Shown in pieces: positions 45,445-54,187 of a stretch of 64,000 nt of DNA. The stretch covers positions 2,914,001 to 2,978,000 of the forward strand of contig NZ_CP154796.1 of the NCBI RefSeq assembly GCF_039566955.1, given 5' to 3'. The stretch's first letter is position 1. Every line of letters begins with the position of its first letter. Made by a program: the position numbers and the translations under genes. Below the pieces are notes generated by a model. The model worked only from the letters and a program-made list of their open reading frames with translations. It had not been told where the DNA came from and ran no database searches. Origin of the DNA: Micromonospora sp. DSM 45708. GTDB taxonomy: Bacteria; Actinomycetota; Actinomycetes; Mycobacteriales; Micromonosporaceae.

Positions 45445-45834
45445 ATGACGGTGACGAATGAGACCACCCCGATCTCCCACTACGACCGCATCGGCGGCGC
45501 GGCGGCGGTGAAGGCGGCGGTGGAGCTGTTCTACGACCGGGTGTTGGCGGATCGGGAGTTGGCCGGCTACTTCGCCGACGTGGACATGGTGGCGCAGCGG
45601 CGGCATCTGGCGTTGATGCTGGCGGTGGTGCTGGGTGGGCCGAACGAGTACGCGGGCCGGGAGTTGGCCGAGGCGCACCAGCCGTTGGGTATTCCGGGGG
45701 CGCACTACGCGAAGGTCGGTGAGCACCTGAGCGCCACGTTGGTGGAGTTGGGGGTGCCGGCGGAGGTGATCGCCGACGTGCAGGTGGTGTTGGGCCAGGT
45801 GCGGGGTCAGATCGTGTCGGCGGGGAACGCCTGA
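45445..45834 (+). CDS. glbN: Truncated haemoglobin, group I (TrHbN-like)
   Basis: A 129-residue 2-on-2 globin. The N-terminal HYDRIGGAAAVKAAVELFYDRV, the phenylalanine-bearing ADRELAGYF, and the proximal-helix segment AHQPLGIPGAHYAKVGEHL fit group I truncated globins, which in mycobacteria scavenge nitric oxide. GGAAGGA precedes the ATG at 45445. The gene is followed two bases after its stop by a flavohaemoglobin-like gene, so both are probably co-transcribed for NO or oxygen chemistry. Confidence 0.85.
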   Translation: MTVTNETTPISHYDRIGGAAAVKAAVELFYDRVLADRELAGYFADVDMVAQRRHLALMLAVVLGGPNEYAGRELAEAHQPLGIPGAHYAKVGEHLSATLVELGVPAEVIADVQVVLGQVRGQIVSAGNA

Positions 45835-45836
45835 GC

Positions 45837-47003
45837 GTGGACGCGGATCGGCTCAAGCAGAGCTGGTCGGTGGTCGCCGGGCACGGTGACCAGGTGCCGC
45901 TCTACTTCTATTCGACGTTGTTCCTGGCGCATCCGGAAACCCGGCAGATGTTCCCGACGAACATGGCCGGGCAGCGGGACCGGCTGGTGTCGGCGTTGGG
46001 GCACATCGTGTCGCATGTGGACCAGGTGGATCGGCTGGTCGGTTTCCTGCGGCAGCTGGGCGCGGATCACCGCAAGTTCGCGGTGCGCGCCGAGCATTAC
46101 CCGGCGGTCGGCGAGGCGCTGGTGGAGACGCTGCGGCATTTCTGCGGTGACGGCTGGTCCGAGGAGTTGGCCGCCGACTGGGCGGCGGCGTACGGGTTGG
46201 TCGCCCGGGTGATGACGGAGGCCGCGCAGGCGGCGGAGGCGCATTCGCCGCCGTGGTGGGTGGCGGAGGTGTTGACCCATGAGCAGCGCACGTTCGACGT
46301 GGCGGTGTTGACGGTGCGACCGCAGTACCTGTTGCCGTTCACGCCGGGTCAGTCGATCGGGGTGTCGCATCCGGCGGTGCGGTCGTGGCGGTACTACTCG
46401 CCGGCGAACGCGCCGCGCGCGGACGGCACGGTGGAGTTGCACGTGCGGGCCGCGCCGGGGGGCGCGGTGTCGTCGCGGTTGGTGTACGGGTGCGCGGCGG
46501 GTGACCAGATCCATCTGGCGGCGCCGGTGGGGGACGGGTTGACGTTGCGGCGGGCCGGGTCGTCGGATCTGCTGTTGTTGGCCGGTGGGACCGGTTGGGC
46601 GCCGGTGAAGGCGTTGGTGGAGCAGGTCGCGGCGGAGGGTTCGGGCCGGCGGGTGGACCTGTATGTGGGGGCGCGGTCGAGGTTGGAGTTCTACGACAGC
46701 GAGGCGATCGACAAGGTGGCCGCGTCGCATCCGTGGTTGCGGGTGTCGTATGTGGCGGGGTCGGATCCGGTGCGGCCGGGTGAGCCGGCGCGGGTCGTGG
46801 ACCGGGTGTTGGCCGACGGGGACTGGCGGTCACGGCACGTGTACCTGTGCGGGTCCGACGAGATGGTGAGTCATTCGGTGGCGGCGTTGACGGGGGCCGG
46901 TTACCGGTCGGGTCAGCTGCACCACGAGGGTTTCGGCAAGCAGTGGTACGGGCCGGCGTGGCGTGCCGTGGCGGCCTCTGACGAGTCCGGAGCGGCCCGG
47001 TGA
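45837..47003 (+). CDS. Flavohaemoglobin-like globin-reductase fusion (NO dioxygenase family)
   Basis: A 388-residue protein with a globin domain (residues about 1-135; proximal-helix segment RAEHYPAVGEAL), an FAD-binding domain with the R-x-Y-S motif (RYYSPAN) and an NAD-binding domain (LAGGTGWAP ... YLCGSDEMV). This is the architecture of Hmp-type nitric oxide dioxygenases, which convert NO to nitrate using NAD(P)H. It starts two bases after the truncated haemoglobin gene. Its last codons (Ala-Arg-stop) lie inside the first unit of a 59-bp direct repeat. Confidence 0.85.
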   Translation: MDADRLKQSWSVVAGHGDQVPLYFYSTLFLAHPETRQMFPTNMAGQRDRLVSALGHIVSHVDQVDRLVGFLRQLGADHRKFAVRAEHYPAVGEALVETLRHFCGDGWSEELAADWAAAYGLVARVMTEAAQAAEAHSPPWWVAEVLTHEQRTFDVAVLTVRPQYLLPFTPGQSIGVSHPAVRSWRYYSPANAPRADGTVELHVRAAPGGAVSSRLVYGCAAGDQIHLAAPVGDGLTLRRAGSSDLLLLAGGTGWAPVKALVEQVAAEGSGRRVDLYVGARSRLEFYDSEAIDKVAASHPWLRVSYVAGSDPVRPGEPARVVDRVLADGDWRSRHVYLCGSDEMVSHSVAALTGAGYRSGQLHHEGFGKQWYGPAWRAVAASDESGAAR

Positions 47004-47110
47004 GCGTGAGGAGTGAGCCGGGGTTGCGTGCCCCGCAGTCGCGAACGGAGACGGCCCGGTGAGCGTGAGGAGTGAGCTGGGTTTGCGAGCCCCGCAGTCG
47101 CGAACGGAGA
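46993..47110 (+). repeat. Two tandem copies of a 59-bp repeat
   Basis: Copy 1 (46993-47051) and copy 2 (47052-47110) begin CGGCCCGGTGAGCGTGAGGA and end CGCAGTCGCGAACGGAGA, and differ at only three of 59 positions. Copy 1 contains the stop codon of the flavohaemoglobin-like gene, and copy 2 ends seven bases before the start codon of the DivIVA-like gene. The units look like a dispersed intergenic repeat family rather than coding sequence. Confidence 0.9.
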
Positions 47111-47117
47111 TGGTCCG

Positions 47118-47798
47118 ATGAGTGCGGCCCCGATCAGTGGTTACGACGCGCAGCAGGTGTCCGGCGCGGTGCAGGTGCGGTTGACCTCGGACCGGGTGCG
47201 GCGGTGGGAGTTCGGGTCGGCGGCGTTCACCCGCCGTGGCTATGAGCAGGCCGACGTGGACCGGTTCCGGATGCAGGTGGCCGACGAGTTGGATCTGCTG
47301 GCCACCCAGGTGGCGAATCTGCGGGCGGAGAACGAGCGGCTCAACGACCATCTGGAGTTGCACCGGCACGGGGTGATTCCGAGTGCCGACAAGCCGGTGC
47401 GGCCGGCGGCCAAGGAGGTCAATCTGTTGTCGGCGGCGCAGCGGGAGGCGGAGCAGATCATCGCGCAGGCTCACGACTACGCCCGTCGGGTCGCCGAGTA
47501 CGCCCGGGCGCAGTACGAGAGTTATCTGCGGGCGGCGGCGGAGGAGGCGAAGCAGGAGGCCGAGCGGGCGGTGATGGAGTATCGGCGTGCCGCCGGTGGC
47601 GATGCGGACGATTCGGTGGCCACGCGGGAGGCGTTGCGGATCTTCGGGGAGATGATGATGTCGCACATGCGGGCGGCGGCCCGGCATCTCGACGACGGCA
47701 GTGAGCAGTTGGCGCGGACGATGGAGCGTCTCGCGCGGGAGGCGCCGCCGGTTGGCGGGGGTGCGCCGCAGCCGGCGTTGCCGCGTCACCAGCGGTGA
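47118..47798 (+). CDS. DivIVA-like coiled-coil protein
   Basis: A 226-residue cytoplasmic protein with a DivIVA-type N-terminal segment (VRRWEFGSAAFTRRGYEQADVDRF, residues about 27-50, quoted at its limit in parts: EFGSAAFTRR, then GYEQADVDRF) followed by coiled coil (ELDLLATQVANLRAENERL) and a long Ala/Glu/Arg-rich helix (AAQREAEQIIAQAHDYARRV). It is shorter than the main polar-growth DivIVA/Wag31 and is likely a paralogue in polarity, septation or cytoskeletal scaffolding. The start is 7 bases after the 59-bp repeats, which therefore form its 5' leader. Confidence 0.78.
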   Translation: MSAAPISGYDAQQVSGAVQVRLTSDRVRRWEFGSAAFTRRGYEQADVDRFRMQVADELDLLATQVANLRAENERLNDHLELHRHGVIPSADKPVRPAAKEVNLLSAAQREAEQIIAQAHDYARRVAEYARAQYESYLRAAAEEAKQEAERAVMEYRRAAGGDADDSVATREALRIFGEMMMSHMRAAARHLDDGSEQLARTMERLAREAPPVGGGAPQPALPRHQR

Positions 47799-47800
47799 GT

Positions 47801-47840
47801 GCCGGTCCGGCCCGCCGTGGGGCGGGTGGGCCGGACCGGC
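47801..47840. terminator. Hairpin between convergent genes
   Basis: A 13-bp perfect stem (GCCGGTCCGGCCC with its complement) and a 14-base loop lie just after the DivIVA-like gene and before the end of the convergent SDR gene; it can serve both. Confidence 0.65.
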
Positions 47841-47859
47841 GGGGGCCGGACGTGGTGGG

Positions 47860-48516
47860 TCAGCCGGTGAGCGCGTCGACGGCGTCGGCGATGGGGGTGT
47901 CGCCGGCGACGAGTTCGAGGGTGTGCCCGGCGGTGTCGGGGTTCTGGAGCAGGGCCAGCAGCACCCGGGCGACGTCGGCGCGGCTGATCGCGCCGGGTGG
48001 GACGTGCCGGGCGAGGGTGATGCGGCCGGCGGGTTCGTCGTCGGTGAGCCGGCCGGGCCGTAGCACGGTGACGTCGAGGTCGCGGCCGGTGACGTCGTCT
48101 TCGGCGGCTTTCTTGGCCCGCAGGTAGGCCGCCCATACGTCGTCGGTGTCGGGGGCGGGTGGGTCGTCGACGCCCATGGCGGACACCAGCAGGTAGCGGC
48201 GGACGCCGGCGCGGACGGCGGCGTCGGCGAGCAGCACGGCGGCGCCCCGGTCGACGGTGTCCTTGCGGTCGGCGCCGCTGCCGGGGCCGGCGCCGGCGGC
48301 GAACACCACCGCGTCCGCGTCGGTGAGGTGCGTGGCGAGGGTGTCGACGTCGGTGTGTTCGAGGTCGCAGACGACGGGTTCGGCGCCGGCGGCGCGCAGC
48401 GCGGCGGCGTGGTCGGGGTTGCGGATCAGTCCGAGTGGGGTGTCGCCGCGTCCGGCGAGGTCCCGTTCCAGCAGCTTGGCGATCTTGCCGTGGCCTCCGG
48501 CGATGACGACGCGCAT
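47860..48516 (-). CDS. NAD(P)-binding atypical SDR (SDR_a5 type)
   Basis: A 218-residue NAD(P)-binding protein with the N-terminal motif GGHGKIA (residues 7-13), VVFAAGAGPGSG and a Tyr/Lys pair in AAYLRAKKAAED. Family members are nucleoside-diphosphate-sugar-epimerase-like reductases of unclear substrate. The ATG at 48516 has no Shine-Dalgarno box but follows TAGGTT by six bases, so it is probably leaderless. The coding strand is opposite to all its neighbours. Confidence 0.82.
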   Translation of the reverse strand: MRVVIAGGHGKIAKLLERDLAGRGDTPLGLIRNPDHAAALRAAGAEPVVCDLEHTDVDTLATHLTDADAVVFAAGAGPGSGADRKDTVDRGAAVLLADAAVRAGVRRYLLVSAMGVDDPPAPDTDDVWAAYLRAKKAAEDDVTGRDLDVTVLRPGRLTDDEPAGRITLARHVPPGAISRADVARVLLALLQNPDTAGHTLELVAGDTPIADAVDALTG

Positions 48517-48522
48517 GTGCTC

Positions 48523-48528
48523 AACCTA
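48523..48528 (-). promoter_or_regulatory. -10 element of a leaderless-type promoter
   Basis: On the minus strand TAGGTT ends six bases before the ATG at 48516 of the SDR gene, without a ribosome-binding site. Confidence 0.45.
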
Positions 48529-48683
48529 GCCCGCCGGTGGCTGCCGTGCCGGGTGACCGGCTTCGGTGATCGTGAGGTTGGCGGCACGATCCGCCGCGCG
48601 TCACCCACCGCCAACTTCATGATCAACGCCGGGGGTGGGGGCGAAGGGTGGGCGGGCGGGGGCGGGCGAGGCAGCATGGTGGG

Positions 48684-49523
48684 GTGAGTGAGGCGTTCGA
48701 GGTGTTGGCCGGGCTGGTGGCCGGCGGGGGTGTGGTGGTGCTCAGCGGCGCCGGCTTGTCCACCGAGTCGGGCATTCCGGACTATCGGGGGCCCAGTGGC
48801 GCGGCGCGCCGGCACACCCCGATGACCTACCAGGCGTTCACCCGGGACCCGGCGGCGCGGCGGCGCTACTGGGCGCGCAGCCACCTGGGGTGGCGGACCA
48901 TCGTCCGGGCGGCGCCCAACGACGGGCACCGGGCGGTGGCCCGGTTGCAGCACGCGGGGCTGCTCGGCGGCATCATCACGCAGAACGTCGACGGGCTGCA
49001 CACCGCCGCCGGCGCGACCGGTGTGATCGAGTTGCACGGCCGGCTCGACGAGGTGACGTGCCTGCACTGCGGCAACCTGACCGGCCGTGACGAGCTGCAC
49101 CGGCGGTTGACCGAGGCGAACCCGGGGTTCGACGCGCGGGTGGCGCACGTCAACCCCGACGGCGACGTGGAGCTGCCGGACGAGGCGGTGGCCGGGTTCC
49201 GGGTCGTCGATTGCGGGGTGTGCGGCGGCGGCATGCTCAAACCGGACGTGGTGTTCTTCGGCGAGACGGTGCCGGCGCCCCGGGTGGCGGACTGTTTCGC
49301 CCTGGTGCAGGAGGCCCGGGCGTTGCTGGTGCTGGGGTCGTCGTTGACGGTCATGTCGGGGCGCCGGTTCGTGTTGCGGGCGGCGAAGCTCGGCGTTCCG
49401 GTGGCGATCGTCAACCAGGGCGTCACCCGTGGTGACGGGTACGCGACGGTGCGGCTGGACGCGCCGTTGGGCGCCACGCTGACCGCGTTGGCCGCCGGGC
49501 TGGCCGAGCCGGCGCCGGTGTGA
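48684..49523 (+). CDS. Sir2-family NAD-dependent protein deacylase (sirtuin)
   Basis: A 279-residue sirtuin that removes acyl groups from lysines using NAD. The GAGLSTESGIPDYRG motif (NAD binding) is near residue 22, the catalytic His is in ELHG, TQNVDGLH is present, and the zinc site is two C-x2-C pairs (CLHC and CGVC). GSS near residue 224 and the VNQG segment complete the fold. The GTG at 48684 is the likely start. In actinobacteria sirtuins control acyl-CoA synthetases, among others. Confidence 0.9.
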   Translation: MSEAFEVLAGLVAGGGVVVLSGAGLSTESGIPDYRGPSGAARRHTPMTYQAFTRDPAARRRYWARSHLGWRTIVRAAPNDGHRAVARLQHAGLLGGIITQNVDGLHTAAGATGVIELHGRLDEVTCLHCGNLTGRDELHRRLTEANPGFDARVAHVNPDGDVELPDEAVAGFRVVDCGVCGGGMLKPDVVFFGETVPAPRVADCFALVQEARALLVLGSSLTVMSGRRFVLRAAKLGVPVAIVNQGVTRGDGYATVRLDAPLGATLTALAAGLAEPAPV

Positions 49524-49585
49524 TCACACACCCTGGGACATGAGCCGGAAACACGGCCGCTGGTAGCGTGGGGGGTGCCGGTACC

Positions 49586-49672
49586 ACCCACGTGGGAGAG
49601 ACCGTCGACCCGACGGCGCCGAAGGGGCAGATTCTCCCCGGAACCTCTCAGGCAAAAGGACCACGTGGGCAG
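49586..49672 (+). promoter_or_regulatory. Glycine riboswitch controlling gcvP
   Basis: The aptamer core is plain: CCACGTGGGAGAG, then GCCGAAGGGGCAG, then AACCTCTCAGGCAAAAGGACC, closed by CCACGTGGG. I see one full aptamer. Between it and the ribosome-binding site lies a hairpin-forming stretch at 49701-49730 that could be the expression platform. Glycine binding would be expected to switch on gcvP, the glycine decarboxylase gene 75 bases downstream. Confidence 0.95.
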
Positions 49673-49746
49673 GCGCTGTGGAGCGCGTCAGCGCGACTCA
49701 GGGGGAGGCCGACCCGTCGACCTCGCCCCCGCAAGGAGCGCCGCGC

Positions 49747-52569
49747 ATGACCGCTGAGCAGTTCGCCGACCGGCACATCGGCCCCGGCCCGGACGACGAG
49801 CGCCGCATGTTGGAGGCCGTCGGCTACGGCTCCGTCGACGAGCTGATGGACGCGGCGATCCCCGAGGTGATCCGCTGGCACGGCACCCTGGACCTGCCGG
49901 CGCCGGCCAGTGAGCGGGAGGCGATCGCCGAGCTGCGCGCGCTCGCCGCCCGCAACACGGTCGCCGTGTCGATGATCGGCCTGGGCTACCACGGCACGCA
50001 CACCCCGGCGGTGATCCGCCGCAACGTGTTGGAGAACCCGGCCTGGTACACCGCCTACACGCCGTACCAGCCGGAGATCAGTCAGGGCCGGCTGGAGGCG
50101 TTGCTGAACTTCCAGACCATGGTCACCGATCTGACCGGGTTGGCCACGGCGAACGCGTCGATGCTCGACGAGGGCACCGCCGCGGCGGAGGCGATGACTC
50201 TCGCCCGCCGCGCGTCGAAGAGCAGGAGCCCGGTGTACGTGGTGGACGCCGACGCGTTGCCGCAGACCATCGCCGTGATCACCAGTCGCGCCGAGCCGCT
50301 CGGTATCCAGGTGCGGGTCGTCGACGTGGACGCCGAGGAGTTGCCGGCGGAGTTCTTCGGCCTGCACCTGCAGTACCCGGGCGCGTCCGGGGTGGTCCGG
50401 GACCACGCGCCGCTGGTCGAGGCGGCGCACGCCGCGGGCGCGTTGGTGACCGTCGCGGCGGACCTGTTGGCGTTGATGCTGCTGCGTGCGCCCGGGGAGA
50501 TCGGCGCGGACATCGCCGCCGGCACCACCCAGCGGTTCGGGGTGCCGATGGGCTTCGGTGGGCCGCACGCCGGCTACCTGGCGGTGCGCGCCGGCCTGGA
50601 GCGGATGCTGCCGGGCCGCCTCGTCGGGGTGTCCCGCGACGCGGACGGCAACCCGGCGTACCGGCTGGCGTTGCAGACCCGCGAGCAGCACATCCGGCGG
50701 GAGAAGGCGACCAGCAACATCTGCACCGCGCAGGTGCTCCTGGCGGTGATGGCCGGCATGTACGCGGTCTACCACGGTCCGGACGGGCTGCGTGCCATCG
50801 CCCGGCGTACCCATGGGGCGGCGGCGCGGTTGGCGGCCGGGCTGCGCGCCGGTGGCGTGCAGGTCGCGAACGTCGCGTTCTTCGACACGGTCACCGCGAC
50901 CGTGCCGGGTCGCGCCGCCGAGGTGGTGGCCGCGGCGGCGGCCCGCACGGTGAACCTGCGGCTGGTCGACGCCGACCGGGTCGGGGTGTCCTGCGACGAG
51001 ACGACCACCGACGCGCACCTTCGGGCGGTGTGGGCGGCGTTCGGCGTCGACGGTGTCGACGGTGACGTGGAGGTGGCGCTGCCCGACGGGTTGGCCCGCA
51101 CCGGCGACGTGCTCACCCACCCGGTGTTCCGCAGTCACCACTCGGAGACGGCGATGCTGCGGTACCTGCGGCGGCTGGCCGACTTCGACTACGCGCTGGA
51201 CCGGGGCATGATCCCGTTGGGGTCGTGCACGATGAAGCTCAACGCCACCACCGAGATGGAGCCGGTCACCTGGCCGGAGTTCGCGCACCTGCATCCGTTC
51301 GCGCCGGACGCGCAGACCGCCGGCTACCGGGAGCTGATCGGCCAGTTGGAGGGTTGGCTGGCGGAGGTGACCGGCTACGACGCGGTCAGTGTGCAGCCCA
51401 ACGCCGGGTCGCAGGGGGAGCTGGCCGGGCTGCTGGCGATCCGCGCCTACCACCGGGAGCGCGGTGCGGGGCACCGCGACGTGTGTCTGATCCCGTCGTC
51501 GGCGCACGGCACGAACGCCGCGTCGGCGGTGATGGCCGGCATGCGGGTGGTCGTGGTGGGCTGCGACGCCGACGGCAACGTCGACCTGGTCGACCTCGAC
51601 GCGAAGATCGACAAGCATCGGGACGCCCTCGCGGCGATCATGGTGACGTACCCGTCGACGCACGGGGTGTACGAGACGGGCATCGCGCAGTTGTGCGCGA
51701 AGGTCCACGACGCCGGCGGTCAGGTGTACGTCGACGGGGCGAACCTCAACGCGCTGGTCGGGTTCGCCAAGCCGGGGAAGTTCGGGGCGGACGTGTCGCA
51801 CCTGAACCTGCACAAGACGTTCTGCATTCCGCACGGCGGCGGCGGCCCGGGGGTGGGTCCGGTGGCGGTGCGCGCGCACCTGGCGCCGTTTCTGCCCGGC
51901 GATCCGGTCGGCGCGTCCGTCGACGGCCGGCCGGCGATCTCCGCGGCCCGGTACGGGTCGGCGGGGATCCTGCCGATCCCGTGGGCGTACCTGCGGATGA
52001 TGGGCGCGGACGGCCTGGCGCGGGCCACCGGCGTGGCGGTGCTGGCCGCGAACTACGTGGCGGTGCGGCTGCGGGCGCACTTCCCGGTGCTGTACGCCGG
52101 CAACAAGGGCCTGGTGGCGCACGAGTGCATCCTGGATCTGCGGCCGTTGACGAAGGCGACCGGGGTGAGCGTCGACGACGTGGCGAAGCGGCTGATCGAC
52201 TACGGGTTCCACGCGCCGACGATGTCGTTCCCGGTGGCCGGCACGTTGATGGTGGAGCCGACCGAGAGTGAGGACCTGGCCGAGCTGGACCGGTTCTGCG
52301 ACGCGATGATCGCCATCCGCGCGGAGATCGACAAGGTGGGCTCGGGGGAGTGGCCGGCGGGCGACAACCCGCTGTCGAACGCGCCGCACACGGCGGCGAT
52401 GGTGTCCGGCGACGAGTGGCCGCACGCGTATCCGCGGTCGGTGGGCGCCTACCCGGGGGCGGTGGAGCGGGCGGGGAAGTACTGGCCTCCGGTGCGGCGC
52501 GTCGACGGCGCGTACGGCGACCGGAACCTGGTCTGCTCGTGTCCGGCGCCGGAGGCGTTCGAGGATTGA
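49747..52569 (+). CDS. gcvP: Glycine dehydrogenase (decarboxylating), P protein
   Basis: A 940-residue PLP enzyme of the glycine cleavage system that decarboxylates glycine and passes the aminomethyl group to the H-protein lipoate. The PLP lysine is Lys690 in [16 protein letters not shown]. Both halves of the long single-chain P protein are present (N-terminal [19 protein letters not shown]-terminal ECILDLRPL). AAGGAG fits the ATG at 49747. A glycine riboswitch lies upstream and a terminator downstream, so it forms a one-gene unit. Confidence 0.96.
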   Translation: MTAEQFADRHIGPGPDDERRMLEAVGYGSVDELMDAAIPEVIRWHGTLDLPAPASEREAIAELRALAARNTVAVSMIGLGYHGTHTPAVIRRNVLENPAWYTAYTPYQPEISQGRLEALLNFQTMVTDLTGLATANASMLDEGTAAAEAMTLARRASKSRSPVYVVDADALPQTIAVITSRAEPLGIQVRVVDVDAEELPAEFFGLHLQYPGASGVVRDHAPLVEAAHAAGALVTVAADLLALMLLRAPGEIGADIAAGTTQRFGVPMGFGGPHAGYLAVRAGLERMLPGRLVGVSRDADGNPAYRLALQTREQHIRREKATSNICTAQVLLAVMAGMYAVYHGPDGLRAIARRTHGAAARLAAGLRAGGVQVANVAFFDTVTATVPGRAAEVVAAAAARTVNLRLVDADRVGVSCDETTTDAHLRAVWAAFGVDGVDGDVEVALPDGLARTGDVLTHPVFRSHHSETAMLRYLRRLADFDYALDRGMIPLGSCTMKLNATTEMEPVTWPEFAHLHPFAPDAQTAGYRELIGQLEGWLAEVTGYDAVSVQPNAGSQGELAGLLAIRAYHRERGAGHRDVCLIPSSAHGTNAASAVMAGMRVVVVGCDADGNVDLVDLDAKIDKHRDALAAIMVTYPSTHGVYETGIAQLCAKVHDAGGQVYVDGANLNALVGFAKPGKFGADVSHLNLHKTFCIPHGGGGPGVGPVAVRAHLAPFLPGDPVGASVDGRPAISAARYGSAGILPIPWAYLRMMGADGLARATGVAVLAANYVAVRLRAHFPVLYAGNKGLVAHECILDLRPLTKATGVSVDDVAKRLIDYGFHAPTMSFPVAGTLMVEPTESEDLAELDRFCDAMIAIRAEIDKVGSGEWPAGDNPLSNAPHTAAMVSGDEWPHAYPRSVGAYPGAVERAGKYWPPVRRVDGAYGDRNLVCSCPAPEAFED

Positions 52570-52579
52570 GGGCGTTCAC

Positions 52580-52609
52580 GCCGGGGCGGTGGTGGATCGC
52601 CGCCCCGGC
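52580..52609 (+). terminator. Hairpin terminator of gcvP
   Basis: A perfect 10-bp stem (GCCGGGGCGG with its complement) and a 10-base loop start 11 bases after the gcvP stop. Confidence 0.7.
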
Positions 52610-52664
52610 CGGCGCGCCGACGGTGTCCGTTCGGCGCGTACGCTCACTGACGCTGCGTGAGCGC

Positions 52665-52865
52665 TCAGGCGACGAGGGCGTGGCGGGCCGGTCCCCGGTG
52701 CGGGGCGATGGTCCGCCCGTCGGGGAGCAGCTCACCGGTGTCCTCGAAGATGATGACGCCGTTGCAGAGCAGGCTCCAGCCCTGCTCAGGAAAGCAGGCG
52801 AGGACGCGGGCGGCTTCGCGGTCGGTCGCGTCGGCGGAGGGGCAGGTGGGTTGGTGCTGACACAT
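52665..52865 (-). CDS. DUF5999 family small protein
   Basis: A 66-residue protein that matches the actinobacterial DUF5999 family: MCQHQPTCPSAD at the start, then PEQGWSLLCNGVIIFEDTGELLPDG. Two near-terminal Cys and a later Cys, with a His, could bind a metal, though no function is known. I chose the ATG at 52865, which has GGAGAA upstream, over an ATG 11 codons earlier. Confidence 0.82.
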   Translation of the reverse strand: MCQHQPTCPSADATDREAARVLACFPEQGWSLLCNGVIIFEDTGELLPDGRTIAPHRGPARHALVA

Positions 52866-52988
52866 CGGGTTCTCCGGACTGTGGGGGCACTGTGTCATGG
52901 TTCACATGACCAGTGACGCACAGTACCAAGCGAAACCGCGCGCCATCGAGCAAGGTCGCGGCTTGTTCACCCAGAATCGGCTGAACGG

Positions 52989-54176
52989 ATGAGGCGGAAC
53001 GGTCCACACGGTGTGGAAGCGCTCCCACACGTGCCGGTCGCGGTGCCCGGCGCGCCCCCCGGCTGTCGGTCCCGACTGGTCGAGACCGCCCGGTTGCAGT
53101 GGCGCGTCGGCGACGGCGGCGACCCCGCCGACCTGGCGCAACGCTTCCTCACCGCGCACGGCGTCGGCGTCGACGACCTGACCCGGCCCGGCCGGCACAC
53201 CCCCGACGGGCCGTGCGGGGCGGCGCTGTTCCTGTCCGCCGCCGCCGGCGCGTACGCCGTCGGCGCGCCGACCGGTGCGCCCACGCCCGTGCCGGCGCTG
53301 CCCGACCTGGTCGTGGTGGTCTACCACCACGGCGACCGCCCGCACCGGGCGCCGCCGCCGACCCGCTGGCGACTGGGGGACTGGCGGGACAGTTGGACCC
53401 CGGCCGCGCACGCCGCCGCCGTCGAGGCGGTCCGCGCCGCCATCGCCCGCGGCGACGTCTACCAGGTCAACGTCGTCGGGCACGCCGCCGCCGACTACGC
53501 CGGCGACCCCCGTCCGGCGCTGCTCCGCCTCGCCGCGCTGCCCGGCGCCCGCTACGGCGGCGCCCTCACCGGGCCCGGCTGGGCGTTGGGCTGCGCCTCC
53601 CCGGAGACGCTCGTCGCGATCGAACACGGCCGGCTGGTCACCCGCCCGATCAAGGGCACCCGCCCGGCCACCGCCGCCGGCCGCCGTGACCTGCTCACCT
53701 CCGCCAAGGAACGCGCCGAACACGTCATGATCGTCGACCTGGAACGCAACGACCTGGCCCGGGTGGCCCGCACCGGCTCCGTCCGCGTCGACGAGCTGTT
53801 CGCCGTACGCCGCTGGTGCGACCTGTGGCAGGCCGAGTCGACGGTGTCCGCGGCGCCCGCCGACGGCCTGGGCCTGGCCGACCTGCTGCGCGCGCTGTGC
53901 CCCGGCGGGTCGGTCACCGGCGCGCCCAAGCACGCCGCGCTCGCCCAGGTGGCGGCGCGGGAGCCGGTCGGCCGCGGCGCCGGCATGGGCGCGCTGGGCT
54001 GGGTCGGGCCGGACCGGCTCGACCTGGGACTGACCATCCGCACCGCCGCCGCCGACGCCCACCGGCTGCACCTGTGGGCCGGCGGCGGCATCACCTGGGA
54101 CAGCGACCCCGCCGCCGAGGTCGCCGAGGCCGCCGCGAAGGCCGCCCCGGTACGCGCGCTGCTGGCCGCCGGCTGA
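52989..54176 (+). CDS. pabB: Chorismate-binding aminodeoxychorismate synthase component I
   Basis: A 395-residue enzyme of the chorismate-utilising TrpE/PabB family that adds ammonia to chorismate to make 4-amino-4-deoxychorismate for folate. Motifs are GDVYQVNVV, ALGCASPETLV, PIKGTRP (Lys marks the PabB type), MIVDLERNDLARV and the C-terminal GGSVTGAPK. The first 40 residues are less conserved and the exact start is less sure. It stands alone here; the glutaminase (PabA) and lyase (PabC) are not beside it. Confidence 0.88.
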   Translation: MRRNGPHGVEALPHVPVAVPGAPPGCRSRLVETARLQWRVGDGGDPADLAQRFLTAHGVGVDDLTRPGRHTPDGPCGAALFLSAAAGAYAVGAPTGAPTPVPALPDLVVVVYHHGDRPHRAPPPTRWRLGDWRDSWTPAAHAAAVEAVRAAIARGDVYQVNVVGHAAADYAGDPRPALLRLAALPGARYGGALTGPGWALGCASPETLVAIEHGRLVTRPIKGTRPATAAGRRDLLTSAKERAEHVMIVDLERNDLARVARTGSVRVDELFAVRRWCDLWQAESTVSAAPADGLGLADLLRALCPGGSVTGAPKHAALAQVAAREPVGRGAGMGALGWVGPDRLDLGLTIRTAAADAHRLHLWAGGGITWDSDPAAEVAEAAAKAAPVRALLAAG

Positions 54177-54187
54177 CCGCCGGCGGT

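Noticed and set aside
46993-47110. CRISPR-like repeat
   Set aside because: Only two directly adjacent 59-bp units with no spacers and no cas genes.
49648-52425. 925-residue minus-strand frame opposite gcvP
   Set aside because: Shadow of gcvP; composition typical of reverse-complement GC-rich coding sequence.
52570-52988. dif-like recombination site near the skew change
   Set aside because: No 28-bp partly palindromic A/T-centred sequence resembling actinobacterial dif is visible.
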